A stretch of 64,000 nt of DNA from a bacterium (GTDB lineage: Bacteria > Planctomycetota > Planctomycetia > Isosphaerales > Isosphaeraceae). The translations under genes and the position numbers were made by a program. Positions 34,612 through 45,836 of this stretch are shown here, piece after piece. The DNA lies in the NCBI GenBank assembly GCA_016125085.1, contig WGMM01000009.1, positions 238,456 to 302,455 of the forward strand, read 5' to 3'. How positions within the stretch are numbered: the first letter of the stretch is position 1; every line of letters starts with the position of its first letter. The notes beneath the pieces were generated by a model. That model saw nothing but the letters and a program-made list of their open reading frames with translations. It made no database searches and had not been told where the DNA came from.

Positions 34612-36393
34612 GTGAGCGATTCGGCGGCATCGGAAACGACACCGGTTTCGGAAGCGGCCGCCAGCGAATATCAGGTCGTGGCGCGGCGTTATCGTCCGCG
34701 CACTCTCGACGATCTTGTCGGTCAGGATCACGTCGTCAGCGCTCTTCGTAAGGCGATCAAACTCAACCGCGTCACCCACGCCTACTTGTTCACAGGCACG
34801 CGTGGCGTCGGCAAGACGAGCATGGCGAGGATCTTTGCCAAGTGCCTGAATTGCGTGCATGGGCCGACCGATAAGCCGTGCGACAAGTGCGATATCTGCA
34901 AGGCGATTTCCGTCGGGCAGGATGTCGACGTCATCGAAATCGACGGCGCCAGCAACACCGGCGTAGACGATGTCCGCGCCTTGCGAGAGAATGTCGGCCT
35001 CCGCCCAAGTCGTGCTCGATACAAGATTTATTACATCGACGAAGTGCACATGCTTTCGACAGGTGCCTTCAACGCGCTCCTGAAAACGCTCGAAGAACCG
35101 CCCGAGCACGTAAAATTCCTGTTCGCCACAACCGAATCGCACAAGATTCCGATCACGGTGCTTTCGCGATGTCAGCGATTCGACTTCGCCGGGATCCGGC
35201 CGGAGCTGATCGTCGAAACGCTTTCCTCGATCTGCACAAAAGAAGGGCTGGAAGTCGAACCGGAGGCACTTTGGACGATCGCCCGGAGAGCCGGCGGTTC
35301 GATGCGCGACGCTCAGTCGCTTCTGGAGAGGCTGCTGGTTCATGCCGAGGGACGTCTCACCGACGACCGTGCACGGGAAGTGCTGGGCCTGGCCAGCGAC
35401 GACAGGATGATCGACCTGATCGAATCTCTCGCGGCCCATGACCTCTCCGGAACGTTCGCCAAGGTCCAGGCTGCGTGCGACATCGGCGTTCAGCCTGGGG
35501 AAATTCTCGGCGGAACCCTGGAACTCCTTCGAGACGCGATGGTTCTGGCCGCCGGTGGCGACGGCCCAATGCTGGCGGTCGGGGCGCGGCAGAAGTCACG
35601 GCTGGAAACGCTCGCGAAAAGCTGGGGGCTCGATTCGATTCTGGCCGCCCTGCAGATTCTGGCCGAAGCCAAAGCTCGCACGAAGGGCAATCCTCAAGGA
35701 CGCCTTATCGCCGAACTCGGCCTTGCCCGGGTAGCTCGGCTGGTGGATCTGGTCGATCTCGGCGATGTCATCGCGCGGATCAAGTCGGGCGGGGCGATCG
35801 CAACTGACCGGAAAAATGCCGGCATTGCGAACGGGGTCCCGGCTACGGAATCCGTGGCGACTCGTCGCATCGCGCCTTCGCCCGCTGCTCCCCCGATCGC
35901 GGAAAAGGTCGTGGAAATTCGCCCGGAACCGGTCCGCCCGGCGACGCCGAAACGATTCGAGCCGGAACCGCCGACTCGGGTCGCCGAAGTTCCGGCTGTG
36001 ACCGAAACGATCGGTCTGGAAGAGTATCGTTTGCGCTGGAAGGATTTCGTGACGAAGCTGGGCCCTCGGCTGGGCATCGTCATCGCGAATTATCCACCAC
36101 GCTCAATGAGCCCGAACGGCGTTCTGGTTTGCGAAGTTTCCCCCGCATTCAAGGAAAAGCTCGATTCATTCCGTGCCGCGGAAAACGTCAAGAAAATCTC
36201 GGACGCAGCGAAAGCGATCTGGGGTCGGCCCGTGAACCTGGAAGTGGTCATCAACCCGGATGCCGAATCGGTCGCCCCGAGTGCCTCCGTCAAGGAAGCT
36301 CGCTGGGAATCGCTCGAAAGCGAACCGATGATCAAAACGCTCGTAGACCTGTTCCAGGCCAAAAGGTTCTGGATCGACGGCGATTCGAACTGA
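34612..36393 (+). CDS. dnaX: DNA polymerase III subunit gamma/tau
   Basis: This is the clamp-loader ATPase of the replicative polymerase. I use GTG 34612 (AAGAGG nine bases upstream), giving 593 residues; the longer ORF from 34537 runs back towards the SRP RNA. Motifs are VARRYRPRTLDDLVGQDHV, Walker A TGTRGVGKTSMAR, the zinc-binding Cys cluster CLNCVHG...CDKCDIC, Walker B DEVHMLS and sensor LSRCQRF. The C-terminal third is Pro/Glu-rich, then a conserved domain (about 480-590), as in tau. The SRP RNA is upstream. Confidence 0.93.
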   Translation: MSDSAASETTPVSEAAASEYQVVARRYRPRTLDDLVGQDHVVSALRKAIKLNRVTHAYLFTGTRGVGKTSMARIFAKCLNCVHGPTDKPCDKCDICKAISVGQDVDVIEIDGASNTGVDDVRALRENVGLRPSRARYKIYYIDEVHMLSTGAFNALLKTLEEPPEHVKFLFATTESHKIPITVLSRCQRFDFAGIRPELIVETLSSICTKEGLEVEPEALWTIARRAGGSMRDAQSLLERLLVHAEGRLTDDRAREVLGLASDDRMIDLIESLAAHDLSGTFAKVQAACDIGVQPGEILGGTLELLRDAMVLAAGGDGPMLAVGARQKSRLETLAKSWGLDSILAALQILAEAKARTKGNPQGRLIAELGLARVARLVDLVDLGDVIARIKSGGAIATDRKNAGIANGVPATESVATRRIAPSPAAPPIAEKVVEIRPEPVRPATPKRFEPEPPTRVAEVPAVTETIGLEEYRLRWKDFVTKLGPRLGIVIANYPPRSMSPNGVLVCEVSPAFKEKLDSFRAAENVKKISDAAKAIWGRPVNLEVVINPDAESVAPSASVKEARWESLESEPMIKTLVDLFQAKRFWIDGDSN

Positions 36394-36555
36394 TCGCGAT
36401 CCCGCGGGAATATGCGAGATCATCCGGTCGTATCCAAAATAGTGACTGCGTGATCGCAATCAGCAGAGATCGCTGATGAATATCGGTCGGGAACCGGCCG
36501 CCGTCAAATTTCGTTCTTCGCTCACAGTTTCGATCGCATCGAGGATCGCTCCTGC

Positions 36556-37350
36556 TTATTTTCCGGCGTTGCGGATCGTGTCATTATCAAGCGTAAGCAA
36601 TGCGGCAGCGAGAATCTTCTCTGCATCGGCGAGTTTGCCCCCTTGGGCGAGGATGGTGATCAGGCGGGACGCCCGTTCCGTGAAGATGGCATCCGCAGCC
36701 TTCTCTCGGGCTTGGTTCGTCGCAACCCCATTCCGCAACTTTTCCCGAAAATTGACGATCCGCTGCAGATTCACCATAGGGTCGACCAGAAACTCGAGAC
36801 ATTCGGCATAAGCTTTCTGAGCGACAAGGGCTTTCTCCGCGAGATCGTAGCATTTGGCTGCGAGCGTTGCGTCGATTTCGCGAAGTTTTCGGAACGATTC
36901 GACCGTCCCTGACTGGTCACCGAGATGGCGATCGATCCCTGCGATTTCCTGAAAAACCGAAAAATCGCATTGGCCCAATTCGATCGAATTGCGGTTTTTC
37001 TGCTGAATTTCGAGTAATGCCGCTCGAGCTTTCGGATACTTTTCTCCGAGTTCCTGCCAGTAACTCAAAGCGAACGAAAGCCTCACACCGACCTGAGCTG
37101 GCTGAATCCGAAGCGAGTTTTCGTGATACCAGATGTGCTTCTTCAGCGCATCTTCGAAATGGCCGCTGGCCGCCAGCTTTCGTGCTTCCTGAAGGACTTC
37201 CGAAGGATCCGGCTCGGGAATCGGCGAAACTGCAGGAACCAGGCACGGAGATTTCGCTTCCGGCCAAACTGCACACGGCGTGTTCGATTCCCTGGTCTTC
37301 GCGAATCCGAACAGGGTCAGGAACGTCAGGAACTTCCGTCGGCCTATCAT
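36556..37350 (-). CDS. TPR-like hypothetical protein
   Basis: The 264-residue protein begins MIGRRKFLTFLTLFGFAK, a short Arg-containing hydrophobic leader that could be a signal or Tat-like anchor. It is mostly alpha-helical, with repeated A-x-K-x-Y/L patterns (EVLQEARKLAASGHFEDALK; AAKCYDLAEKALVAQKAY) resembling degenerate tetratricopeptide repeats. Function unknown. Its start overlaps the stop of the serine hydrolase gene by 4 bp, so the two are translationally coupled. Confidence 0.7.
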   Translation of the reverse strand: MIGRRKFLTFLTLFGFAKTRESNTPCAVWPEAKSPCLVPAVSPIPEPDPSEVLQEARKLAASGHFEDALKKHIWYHENSLRIQPAQVGVRLSFALSYWQELGEKYPKARAALLEIQQKNRNSIELGQCDFSVFQEIAGIDRHLGDQSGTVESFRKLREIDATLAAKCYDLAEKALVAQKAYAECLEFLVDPMVNLQRIVNFREKLRNGVATNQAREKAADAIFTERASRLITILAQGGKLADAEKILAAALLTLDNDTIRNAGK

Positions 37351-38690
37351 GACCTATTTTCCTTCGAGTTCCCGGGTTTTACCGGTTCGATTGCAACGGG
37401 CCATTCACGCACGGAATCGGCTGCACGATGGATCAGCGGGTCGATGAGATTCGCCAGCACCTGGCCGTCGCGGCTGCGATCGGTGTTGAAAACGACGGCC
37501 CAGTTCAGACCGTCGTGTCTTCGTACGAGCAGTGCTGAAGTTCCTGCGATAAGGCCATTGTGCCAGGTATTCGCCTTGCCATTGCTGCCGACAGGGCGGA
37601 CATTCCAGCCGCAGCCGTAATAAGCCGGCCGAGGCTTGCCACCGGATTCGAAGCCCGCTACGCCCTCGGGTCTCTCAGTCAAGGCTCTGAGGGTGGCGCC
37701 TTCGAGCAGAGGATTCCGGGCGGAATCGACGGCTGAAGCGAATCGGACTAGATCGGGGGCCGAGGCGATCCAGCCTCCATGTGCTTCGTAACCTTCGAAA
37801 TTCTCGCCTCCATAGACCAGCGGCACGGTCACACCGAGTTTCGGGCCGTTCACGGCCGGGGCTTTTCGGTTCTGCACGTCGTAATAGCGAACTTCATCAG
37901 GCTCAAGATCGCCTGACCAGGATCGACCGAGTTTCATGCGAGAAATGCCAGCCGGGTTCAGGACGTTTTCACGAACGAAATTTTCATATTTCGTTTTGGA
38001 GAGGTGCTCGATCACTCGGCCCAGCAGCAGATAGCCGACGTTGGAATAGGCGAAAGCCTCTCCTGGAGCGAAATCGAGCGGCAGGGTCAGGGCGTATCGA
38101 AGGATGTCCTCTGGCTTCGCCGGCAAGCGTTTCTTCGCACTTCGCACGGCTTCGACCGGCCGCCCGATCGGGTCGAATGACCGATCCCGGTCCCAGCCCG
38201 CCCGGTGCTGCAGCAGATGGCGTATGGAGACACGCTTCAGCCGTGTGTCGGAAGTTCTGGCAAGCCAGCTTCGGGGCGGCAGAATGTCGAACACCGGAGT
38301 ATCCAGCGGAACTGAATTCCTCGCGGCGATCCGAAGCATAGCGATCGCCGTGACCGGTTTCGAAACGCTTGCGATGCGGAACAACGAATCGGGCAGCACG
38401 GGGCGTCCGGTTTCGCTGTCGGCCAGACCAAAACCACGAGCGTAAACCATCTGGCCCTGTCGAGAAACGGCCAGAGCAGCGCCGGGAGCCCCGTGCTTTT
38501 CGAGGAAAGCGGTCATCATGTCGTCGAATGGCGAATAGGCCGCATTGGCCACGCCACTGATGGCGATCTTCTCATGCGTTTTCTGTTCGTTCTCGGCGAA
38601 GGCAATGCCGCGAGTGTCGCCAGCGGCAAGAGTGGCGGCGCTCAAACCGAGATGCAAGAAAAACGAACGGCGGTCGTTGGCTTCGCTCAT
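37347..38690 (-). CDS. Beta-lactamase family serine hydrolase (class C/esterase type)
   Basis: The 447-residue exported protein has an N-terminal signal (about residues 1-33, ending in ...RGIAFAEN). The penicillin-binding fold carries the S-x-x-K nucleophile motif SVSK at 108-111 and the Y-x-N-type motif AYSNVGY at about 225. A WHNG segment near the C-terminus takes the place of the KTG-like region. It probably acts as an esterase or D-peptidase rather than as a resistance enzyme; the family is expanded in planctomycetes. Coupled to a TPR-like gene downstream. Confidence 0.85.
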   Translation of the reverse strand: MSEANDRRSFFLHLGLSAATLAAGDTRGIAFAENEQKTHEKIAISGVANAAYSPFDDMMTAFLEKHGAPGAALAVSRQGQMVYARGFGLADSETGRPVLPDSLFRIASVSKPVTAIAMLRIAARNSVPLDTPVFDILPPRSWLARTSDTRLKRVSIRHLLQHRAGWDRDRSFDPIGRPVEAVRSAKKRLPAKPEDILRYALTLPLDFAPGEAFAYSNVGYLLLGRVIEHLSKTKYENFVRENVLNPAGISRMKLGRSWSGDLEPDEVRYYDVQNRKAPAVNGPKLGVTVPLVYGGENFEGYEAHGGWIASAPDLVRFASAVDSARNPLLEGATLRALTERPEGVAGFESGGKPRPAYYGCGWNVRPVGSNGKANTWHNGLIAGTSALLVRRHDGLNWAVVFNTDRSRDGQVLANLIDPLIHRAADSVREWPVAIEPVKPGNSKENRS

Positions 38691-38965
38691 AGGGTTACTC
38701 GTCCGGATCGGTTGGCTTCGACAAGGATTGCGATCGATCGTCAGGCTTCGGAAAGAGATCCTGATTCATTGCACACAGGGCTTCAACAATGTTGACAGCA
38801 AACGCAAACCAGTCGTCGGCAGATTCGAATTCAGGAATCGATCCGGCAAAATTTCGAACGAGACAGAATTGAAGCTGGCAAAATTAGCGCGGCGGATCGT
38901 ACGAATCGACGATCCGGCCGCGACGGAAACGAACCTGGGTCGAGAGAAGCGACCTTGCTACGGAT

Positions 38966-39760
38966 TTATCGTTTGTTGGCGTTACGCATGCCTTCGTCAT
39001 CGACATCGAGACGTACGGCCATTTCGCCGAGGACTTCCATCAACTGGCGTTCCTTGCGATCGATCCAGAGAACGTTCTCCAGAACGATCGAACGGTTTTC
39101 GTTGGGCACTTTGAAGACAAGGCGGCCCGAGCCGAGCAGCATGTATTCCAGAATGTCCGGGATTTCCTTGTCGAACTTCAGGCCGAAGGTGGGGTAACGA
39201 ATCTGATCGCTCAGAGGCCCGTGATTATGCAGGATTTCGTTGGCACGGACTTCCCAGTAATCCATCCAGCGGGTCGTGTAGACGATCAGATAAATCAGCA
39301 GCAGAATGGCCGCGAACAGGAAGTAGAACGTCGCGTTCGCGACGATATACACCTCGCTTACGATCCGGTTCAGCGGCCCGATCAGCGGGTATTTGTTGTT
39401 GATGATCAGGAAGATCAGTACGACCGTCGTTCCGCCGAACACGAGGGCCAGAGCGGAATAGCGTGGGAAATCGACGGACATCGCCACCAGATTGATCGCG
39501 AAAATGGACAGAAAGATCACGCCGACCAGGTTCTGGGGCGTCAGGAACGAGGAAGCGCCTTGGGATGCGGCCGCCTTGTCGGGCACGGCCTGGTCAATCC
39601 CGAAAATCGACATGACGATGCCGCAGATCAGGGCCGCCACCAGCGAAGGCAGGAGAAAAACGACCTTGGGGTACTGAAACAGTACGACACGCTGTGCGTG
39701 AGCGGTCTGGGTGTACTGTCCTTTTGGCGTGGAGTCGTTCGTCGTCGAATCAGTACTCAT
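38966..39760 (-). CDS. Multi-pass membrane protein, unknown function
   Basis: From ATG 39760 the product is 264 residues; a TTG at 39796 would extend it by 12. After a hydrophilic N-terminus there are four hydrophobic segments (about residues 20-40, 65-85, 90-115, 125-160). A cytoplasmic or periplasmic C-terminal domain of about 100 residues follows (WDYWEVRANEIL-like start; contains NENRSIVLENVLWIDRKERQL). I do not recognise the family; it has the feel of a conserved planctomycete protein. The flanking gaps of about 275 and 290 bp show no clear features. Confidence 0.7.
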   Translation of the reverse strand: MSTDSTTNDSTPKGQYTQTAHAQRVVLFQYPKVVFLLPSLVAALICGIVMSIFGIDQAVPDKAAASQGASSFLTPQNLVGVIFLSIFAINLVAMSVDFPRYSALALVFGGTTVVLIFLIINNKYPLIGPLNRIVSEVYIVANATFYFLFAAILLLIYLIVYTTRWMDYWEVRANEILHNHGPLSDQIRYPTFGLKFDKEIPDILEYMLLGSGRLVFKVPNENRSIVLENVLWIDRKERQLMEVLGEMAVRLDVDDEGMRNANKR

Positions 39761-40050
39761 GAAAATATGGCCCTGACTGAGGGGAATCCTGTTCAAGTCC
39801 CGGAATCGCAGTATGCTAGCATTCGCCGGAACTTACCGTAAAGATCATAACGCGTCCGGTGAGAGGAATCACGTCCTGAATTTCGCCGAAGTCGCTATCG
39901 ATTCTCCGCATGTGCGATTCGCTTGCGAACGCCACTTTATCCCGAGATTTCGGGCGAGCGAAAGCATGGCGGACATTCGAATAGCCACAAATTGACTTCA
40001 AGCAGCGAGATTCATTTATACATGATCGAGAATACGAAAAGTCGGAAATT

Positions 40051-40569
40051 TCAGATCAATAGACTGCGTCTGGCGGCTTCGATCACGCCTGCAAGTTCAT
40101 CCGGCTTCTGGGATCCGACAAGAATCACCGAACCATCCTTTTTTACGATGCGTACTGCGCGATTCCCGCGTGCGGAAAGTACGGTTTCGCCACGCCAGGA
40201 CCGTCGAATGCCCCAGCCGAGCGTGTCTTTCAGAGGCCTGTAGGTGCATGGTTCGATCGACTGAATTTCCGGAAGCGTGATCCGTATGCGGAAAATCGGA
40301 AGCCAGCCGAAACTAACCATGAGGCAAGTGGCGGAAACCTCGGTCGACATTTTGAACAGGGCGGTCACCAGTGCTCCCAACACCGTCAGAACGATATATG
40401 TACGCGGGTCATCGCTCGGGTGGAGAGTTTCGAGACCATCCTGCAGACTCATGTCCGGAAACAAGAGTTTCAGGGCGATGAAGCCCATGATCACGTACAC
40501 CCAGCTTGCGAAGAGCTGGTCCTCGCGAAAGAGCACGGCCGTCGGATTGAGCGTGTTTTCGTAGATCAC
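40051..40569 (-). CDS. Small membrane protein with PH-like C-terminal domain (putative)
   Basis: The 172-residue protein has two membrane segments (about residues 20-38 and 58-95). A C-terminal beta-rich part contains ITLPEIQSIEPCTYRPLKD and NRAVRIVKKDGSVILVGS. This order is typical of bacterial PH-like membrane proteins, but I cannot name the family. It lies 19 bp after the sugar isomerase stop and probably ends the glyS-isomerase operon. Confidence 0.65.
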   Translation of the reverse strand: MIYENTLNPTAVLFREDQLFASWVYVIMGFIALKLLFPDMSLQDGLETLHPSDDPRTYIVLTVLGALVTALFKMSTEVSATCLMVSFGWLPIFRIRITLPEIQSIEPCTYRPLKDTLGWGIRRSWRGETVLSARGNRAVRIVKKDGSVILVGSQKPDELAGVIEAARRSLLI

Positions 40570-40588
40570 GATTCTTCGTTCCGGTGCG

Positions 40589-41422
40589 TCACGTTGCGGT
40601 GCCTGTGTCGTCTGTGACGAAGAAACGGAGCAGCGATTGATGCGCCATATCCGCGACTCGATCCGGCGCGAATTGCCAAAGCATCGAATTCGGCGATTCC
40701 ACGCAGATCAAACCATCATAATCTGCTGAGCGGAAACATCCCACAAGCGACCGCAAATCGAAATCGCCTTCGCCCGGCAAGATCCTGTCCGACTCTTGTG
40801 CGAATTCACGTGGCGTCGCGATCAGGTCCGAAAGCTGAACCGAGCGGATCCTGCCGATCGCATCGGGCGTGAGATCCTCCAGCTTGCTCGGCCCGCAATA
40901 GTAGTGATACGCATCGAAACAAATGCCCAGACGCTGCGGATCGAAGATGGAAACGAGTGCCAGGGCGGTCGGCAGAGTCGTCAACCATCCCGAATCGGCC
41001 CGGAATTCCAGTGCCAGTTCGACCGAAGCCTCCGCCGCGATATCGACAAGCTCGGTAAGCCGTCGCGCCGCGAGCGAAAAGACTTGATCCGGCCGGATTT
41101 CGCTCGTCTTTCCCGGTTCGAAGCAGATGAGAGGAATCCCCGCGGCCCTGGCGAAAGCGATCGCCGCACGGAAATCGGCCAGCGAAGCCCCCCATGCCGC
41201 ATCGTCGACCGCCAGTTCCGAATTCACACCCGAAAGCGCTGCGGGCACAATGTTTTCCGCCGCGCATTTCTCGGCCAGGGCCGCCGGGCCGAACGGTTCA
41301 GTTTCGTCGTGCACCTTCGGCCACCACAAATCGAAGTGGCCGAAACCGGCATGCGCGGCCGATTCCAGCGCAGTGAGCGTGGGCGTACCGCAAATCGTCG
41401 CCTGGCTGAGGCAAAGTTTCAT
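40589..41422 (-). CDS. Sugar phosphate isomerase/epimerase family (xylose isomerase-like TIM barrel)
   Basis: The 277-residue AP endonuclease-2/xylose isomerase-like barrel starts MKLCLSQATICGTPTL. Metal-ligand landmarks of the family are visible: ELALEFRADSGWLTT (Glu), LGICFDAYHYYCG (Asp, His), and the C-terminal GLICVESPNS (Glu). The substrate cannot be read from the sequence; planctomycetes have many such enzymes acting on inositol or sugar acids. The gene begins 9 bp after glyS and is probably co-transcribed with it. Confidence 0.8.
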   Translation of the reverse strand: MKLCLSQATICGTPTLTALESAAHAGFGHFDLWWPKVHDETEPFGPAALAEKCAAENIVPAALSGVNSELAVDDAAWGASLADFRAAIAFARAAGIPLICFEPGKTSEIRPDQVFSLAARRLTELVDIAAEASVELALEFRADSGWLTTLPTALALVSIFDPQRLGICFDAYHYYCGPSKLEDLTPDAIGRIRSVQLSDLIATPREFAQESDRILPGEGDFDLRSLVGCFRSADYDGLICVESPNSMLWQFAPDRVADMAHQSLLRFFVTDDTGTAT

Positions 41423-41431
41423 CGGAGGGGC

Positions 41432-42967
<1,536 letters not shown>

Positions 42968-43084
42968 CGGATCTCGGTTCCTTCGCGATCAGGATTCGGA
43001 GAAAGTCGCACGGGGCAAGCCGTTTACGGTGATTCCCGGCACGTTTCGGGTTCCAGCGGCGTTCCATCCGGCGGCCGGCATCGG

Positions 43085-43837
43085 TCAGGATGCCACAATG
43101 CGCCAGGGATCAGCCTCAACATGGCACAGTATAGCAAAGTCGTCCAATCGGGCGACCTCGTCTATGTCCTTTTCCAGTCCGATCTCACGCACCCGCCGCC
43201 CGCCCCGGCCTTTTCTCAGCACCTGCCCGAGCTTCGGGCGAAAGTCCGGGTCCGTGATTTTCATGCCGTCGAGTTCGTGACGGTATGCCGAAATGGCAAT
43301 GCGTGTCGTGTCGTCCGTGGCTTCGAATCCGGAGGACTCGAGCAGCTCCGCCGCCATGCCGCAAGCCAGCGAGTCTTCCCAGCTTACGTAGCCGTCCGTG
43401 CCGGAACAGACCAGATGGACGGTGCCTTCGAAGTCCTTCAGGCTTTCCACGGTGGCAGTCATGTTCGTGAACGCCAGAATTTTGACGAGTTTCGCACTCG
43501 TGGCCGCCAGAATCGCTCGGGTGCCATTGGTCGTGGTCATGAAGGCCGTTCGGCCCCGACAGCGTTCGGGTGTGAATTCGCCGGGCGAGTTTCCGAGGTC
43601 GAAGCCGGGGACCTTGATCCCCGTCCTCTCGCCGCAGAGCAGGGGGGCGGCATCATGTCTCGCCGCTTCGATGGCCTCTTCAATCTCCAGAAAAGGCCGC
43701 ACGCACTTCACCCCGGCCGCCAGTGCCGCGACGATGACGGACGAAGCCCGCAGGATGTCGGTGACGACGGTGATGTCATCAGGACCGATCGTTCCGGACC
43801 GGGGCGGAAGGAAGTGCGTTTTGAGGAGTTTGGGCAT
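43085..43837 (-). CDS. comB: 2-phosphosulfolactate phosphatase
   Basis: ComB releases phosphate from 2-phosphosulfolactate (coenzyme M-type and sulfolactate pathway). Homologues are widespread in bacteria that do not make coenzyme M. The 250-residue protein shows VVTDILRASSVIVAAL near the N-terminus, the LCGERTGIKVPGFDLGNSP loop, TTTNGTRAIL and VCSGTDGYVSWEDSLACG, all typical of the family. There are no neighbouring ComA or ComC genes, so the physiological substrate here is open. It stands 117 bp upstream of glyS and is probably separate. Confidence 0.9.
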   Translation of the reverse strand: MPKLLKTHFLPPRSGTIGPDDITVVTDILRASSVIVAALAAGVKCVRPFLEIEEAIEAARHDAAPLLCGERTGIKVPGFDLGNSPGEFTPERCRGRTAFMTTTNGTRAILAATSAKLVKILAFTNMTATVESLKDFEGTVHLVCSGTDGYVSWEDSLACGMAAELLESSGFEATDDTTRIAISAYRHELDGMKITDPDFRPKLGQVLRKGRGGRRVREIGLEKDIDEVARLDDFAILCHVEADPWRIVAS

Positions 43838-44028
43838 GGATGGACGGGTCCGTTTCGCCGGAGTGGATCCGCAGATTCGATCGATCTGTGGATGATGCTC
43901 GATCGTAGCGAATCGGGAGGCGCGTCGTCAGCCTCTTGCGTCAGTCGCAAAGGAATCAGCTGATTGAAGAAAAGCTGAATCGCAGCGAATGTGTGTAAGA
44001 GTTTCTGACGTACGATCATTTGCCCCGA
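43838..44028. other. Intergenic stretch, nothing recognised
   Basis: 191 bp between comB and the upstream hypothetical gene (both minus strand). No clear hairpin or promoter was seen beyond AT-rich patches. Confidence 0.4.
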
Positions 44029-44811
44029 TCACTCGAACCACCGGCGAAAGAAGGCGTCCAGGAAATTTCCGAGGGGCGTTCGTGCCCGGTTGGCGTTAGA
44101 GGGATCACCCTTGTGAACATCTGAAGCGTGATGCGTCGTCGGCTCGCCAAAAGCATTTTCCCAGCGGATTGAACTGAGTGCTTCTTCGTCGGTGAAAAGA
44201 AAGAGTTGTTCGTCCCAATCCATCAGCTTGAGCGATCCATCCATCTGCTCGTAGGCTTCCGCCGCGACGAGCCAGATCCGCCAGCCTTTGACGGAGAGCA
44301 TGATTCGATCGATGTTTCCCCGGTCGGTGACGCAAACCTCGACCTTGTCGATCTTGCCTGTGGGAAGATCGTCGAGATCGTCCTCGCGGTAGATGCCCTC
44401 GTTGACGTATTCCGGAATGCTGGCGACACGACCGGCGTAGATTCCCCAGGGATCATCGTCCAGGAATGTGTCGAAAAAGACCCATCCCAAGGCCAGAGTC
44501 CGAACGAAAACCCGAGTGCATTGAAGAAAGGGCATCGACGGATCGTCGAATTGAGGCTGACCGTCCGGGCCCGTTTCGCGCAGAGCCATCCTCCAGCCGT
44601 GCCAATCCAGAACCTGTTCACCCTCGAGCGATCGGCATTCGCTGACACGAAGGCGCCTCCAGGCTTGCATTCGTAACTCGCCAGGCTCGATCCCTTCGAG
44701 AGAATCGTCACTCCAGAGCTTCGTGAACTCCGGTTTCGGAGGTTGTCGCTGATCTTGCGAGCGGGAATCAGTCGTGTCTTCACTTCGCATTTTTCGCCCC
44801 GTTTCTTTCAT
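44029..44811 (-). CDS. Hypothetical protein, 260 aa
   Basis: A soluble-looking protein rich in Trp, Asp and Glu, with no signal peptide. ATG 44790 is an alternative start. Segments such as TRVFVRTLALGWVFFDTFLDDDPWGIYAGRV and IMLSVKGWRIWLVAAEAYEQ suggest an alpha/beta core. I do not recognise a family. Its neighbours are comB (191 bp downstream) and a membrane protein gene (85 bp upstream), both on the minus strand, and none gives a functional clue. Confidence 0.65.
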   Translation of the reverse strand: MKETGRKMRSEDTTDSRSQDQRQPPKPEFTKLWSDDSLEGIEPGELRMQAWRRLRVSECRSLEGEQVLDWHGWRMALRETGPDGQPQFDDPSMPFLQCTRVFVRTLALGWVFFDTFLDDDPWGIYAGRVASIPEYVNEGIYREDDLDDLPTGKIDKVEVCVTDRGNIDRIMLSVKGWRIWLVAAEAYEQMDGSLKLMDWDEQLFLFTDEEALSSIRWENAFGEPTTHHASDVHKGDPSNANRARTPLGNFLDAFFRRWFE

Positions 44812-44896
44812 TCGCCTGTGCGAAACTCAAATGGACCTGAATGATCGTGATTGCCGATTCACGGAATCGCGCCGAAATTGAGTTTTTCGTCCCAGC

Positions 44897-45619
44897 TCAA
44901 TCCATCCGAAACAGCGTGGAACGTCGCGTTTCCGGCAAGGCCAGATAAACCAGCCAAAACGGCGAGCAGAACATTAGGGAGAAGTACAAAGTCCCATTCT
45001 GAGATCGCAACGACCAAAAGCGATCTGCCTGTTTGCGAAAATCCTCGAATCGACGCTCGACTTCTTTAGGATATCGAGTCTTGCGAAAATTCGACGAATC
45101 GTAAGCCCGGGCAAGATCAGCGAAACTGGCGAACGGCCAGACGATCGGCTGAAACGGATCGTCGTTCGATTTCGACTCAGGGGGAATTGAAAGGAGCGCC
45201 AATGCGACGAGGCCGAACGGAAACGCGACCAGAGGGATATGATCGCCCCACCCCGTCACATAAGCGGCCCAGGCGAAAAGAAGCAGTGCTGCCAGGGCAA
45301 GGAGTTGACGAAACGACCAGATCCGTTTGACGTCCGTTTCGACGCGGCAGTCCGATTCGAGCACCAGCAGCAGCCGCTGATTCAAGTCCCACTCCGGTTT
45401 GCCCAGTCGGACATGATGGTCGGTCAGGTCGTCGTAGAAATACCAGAGCAGGCATGCCACCTCGCGAACCACGGGATCTTTCGTGGCGGAAAAAGCCTGG
45501 AGCGACTCATCGAACCGAAACGCCGAGATTTCGTCCGCGAGATAAGAACGCATCAGCCGCGCGAGCGACTGACGTGAGATGTCAGAGCTTTCGACAGCCG
45601 TTTCACCCTGGCGTTTCAT
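44897..45619 (-). CDS. Hypothetical membrane protein with two central helices
   Basis: I place the start at ATG 45619, preceded by AAGGTGG eight bases upstream; an in-frame start 18 codons earlier lacks such a site. The 240-residue product has a helical N-terminal domain (SLARLMRSYLADEISAFRFDES, ending in LLWYFYDDLTDHHV). Two adjacent membrane helices follow (about residues 110-150), then a hydrophilic C-terminal part and a further short hydrophobic stretch. The family is not recognised. The N-terminal pattern (LARLMRSYL...YDDLTDH) resembles small DUFs found near proteins of unknown function. Confidence 0.65.
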   Translation of the reverse strand: MKRQGETAVESSDISRQSLARLMRSYLADEISAFRFDESLQAFSATKDPVVREVACLLWYFYDDLTDHHVRLGKPEWDLNQRLLLVLESDCRVETDVKRIWSFRQLLALAALLLFAWAAYVTGWGDHIPLVAFPFGLVALALLSIPPESKSNDDPFQPIVWPFASFADLARAYDSSNFRKTRYPKEVERRFEDFRKQADRFWSLRSQNGTLYFSLMFCSPFWLVYLALPETRRSTLFRMD

Positions 45620-45836
45620 GGTGCGTTCCACCTTGTGAAAAGTGAGATTCGATTGTGGCAGGAGATCGACCATCGGTCAACGGCTGGCGATACTGCGTTC
45701 GGTCGTTTCGGAATGACGACGAATGCGTCGACAATCCAGATTGCCCTATCCCAAATTCCAGTTTTCGTATATCAATGGTCGATACTCAGGACAAGCAGGC
45801 CTATCGAAACCGGCGAGTCCGAAAACAGGTGCATGG

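Noticed and set aside
37347..38690. Antibiotic resistance beta-lactamase
   Set aside because: The family motifs fit general serine hydrolases or esterases, and nothing ties it to resistance.
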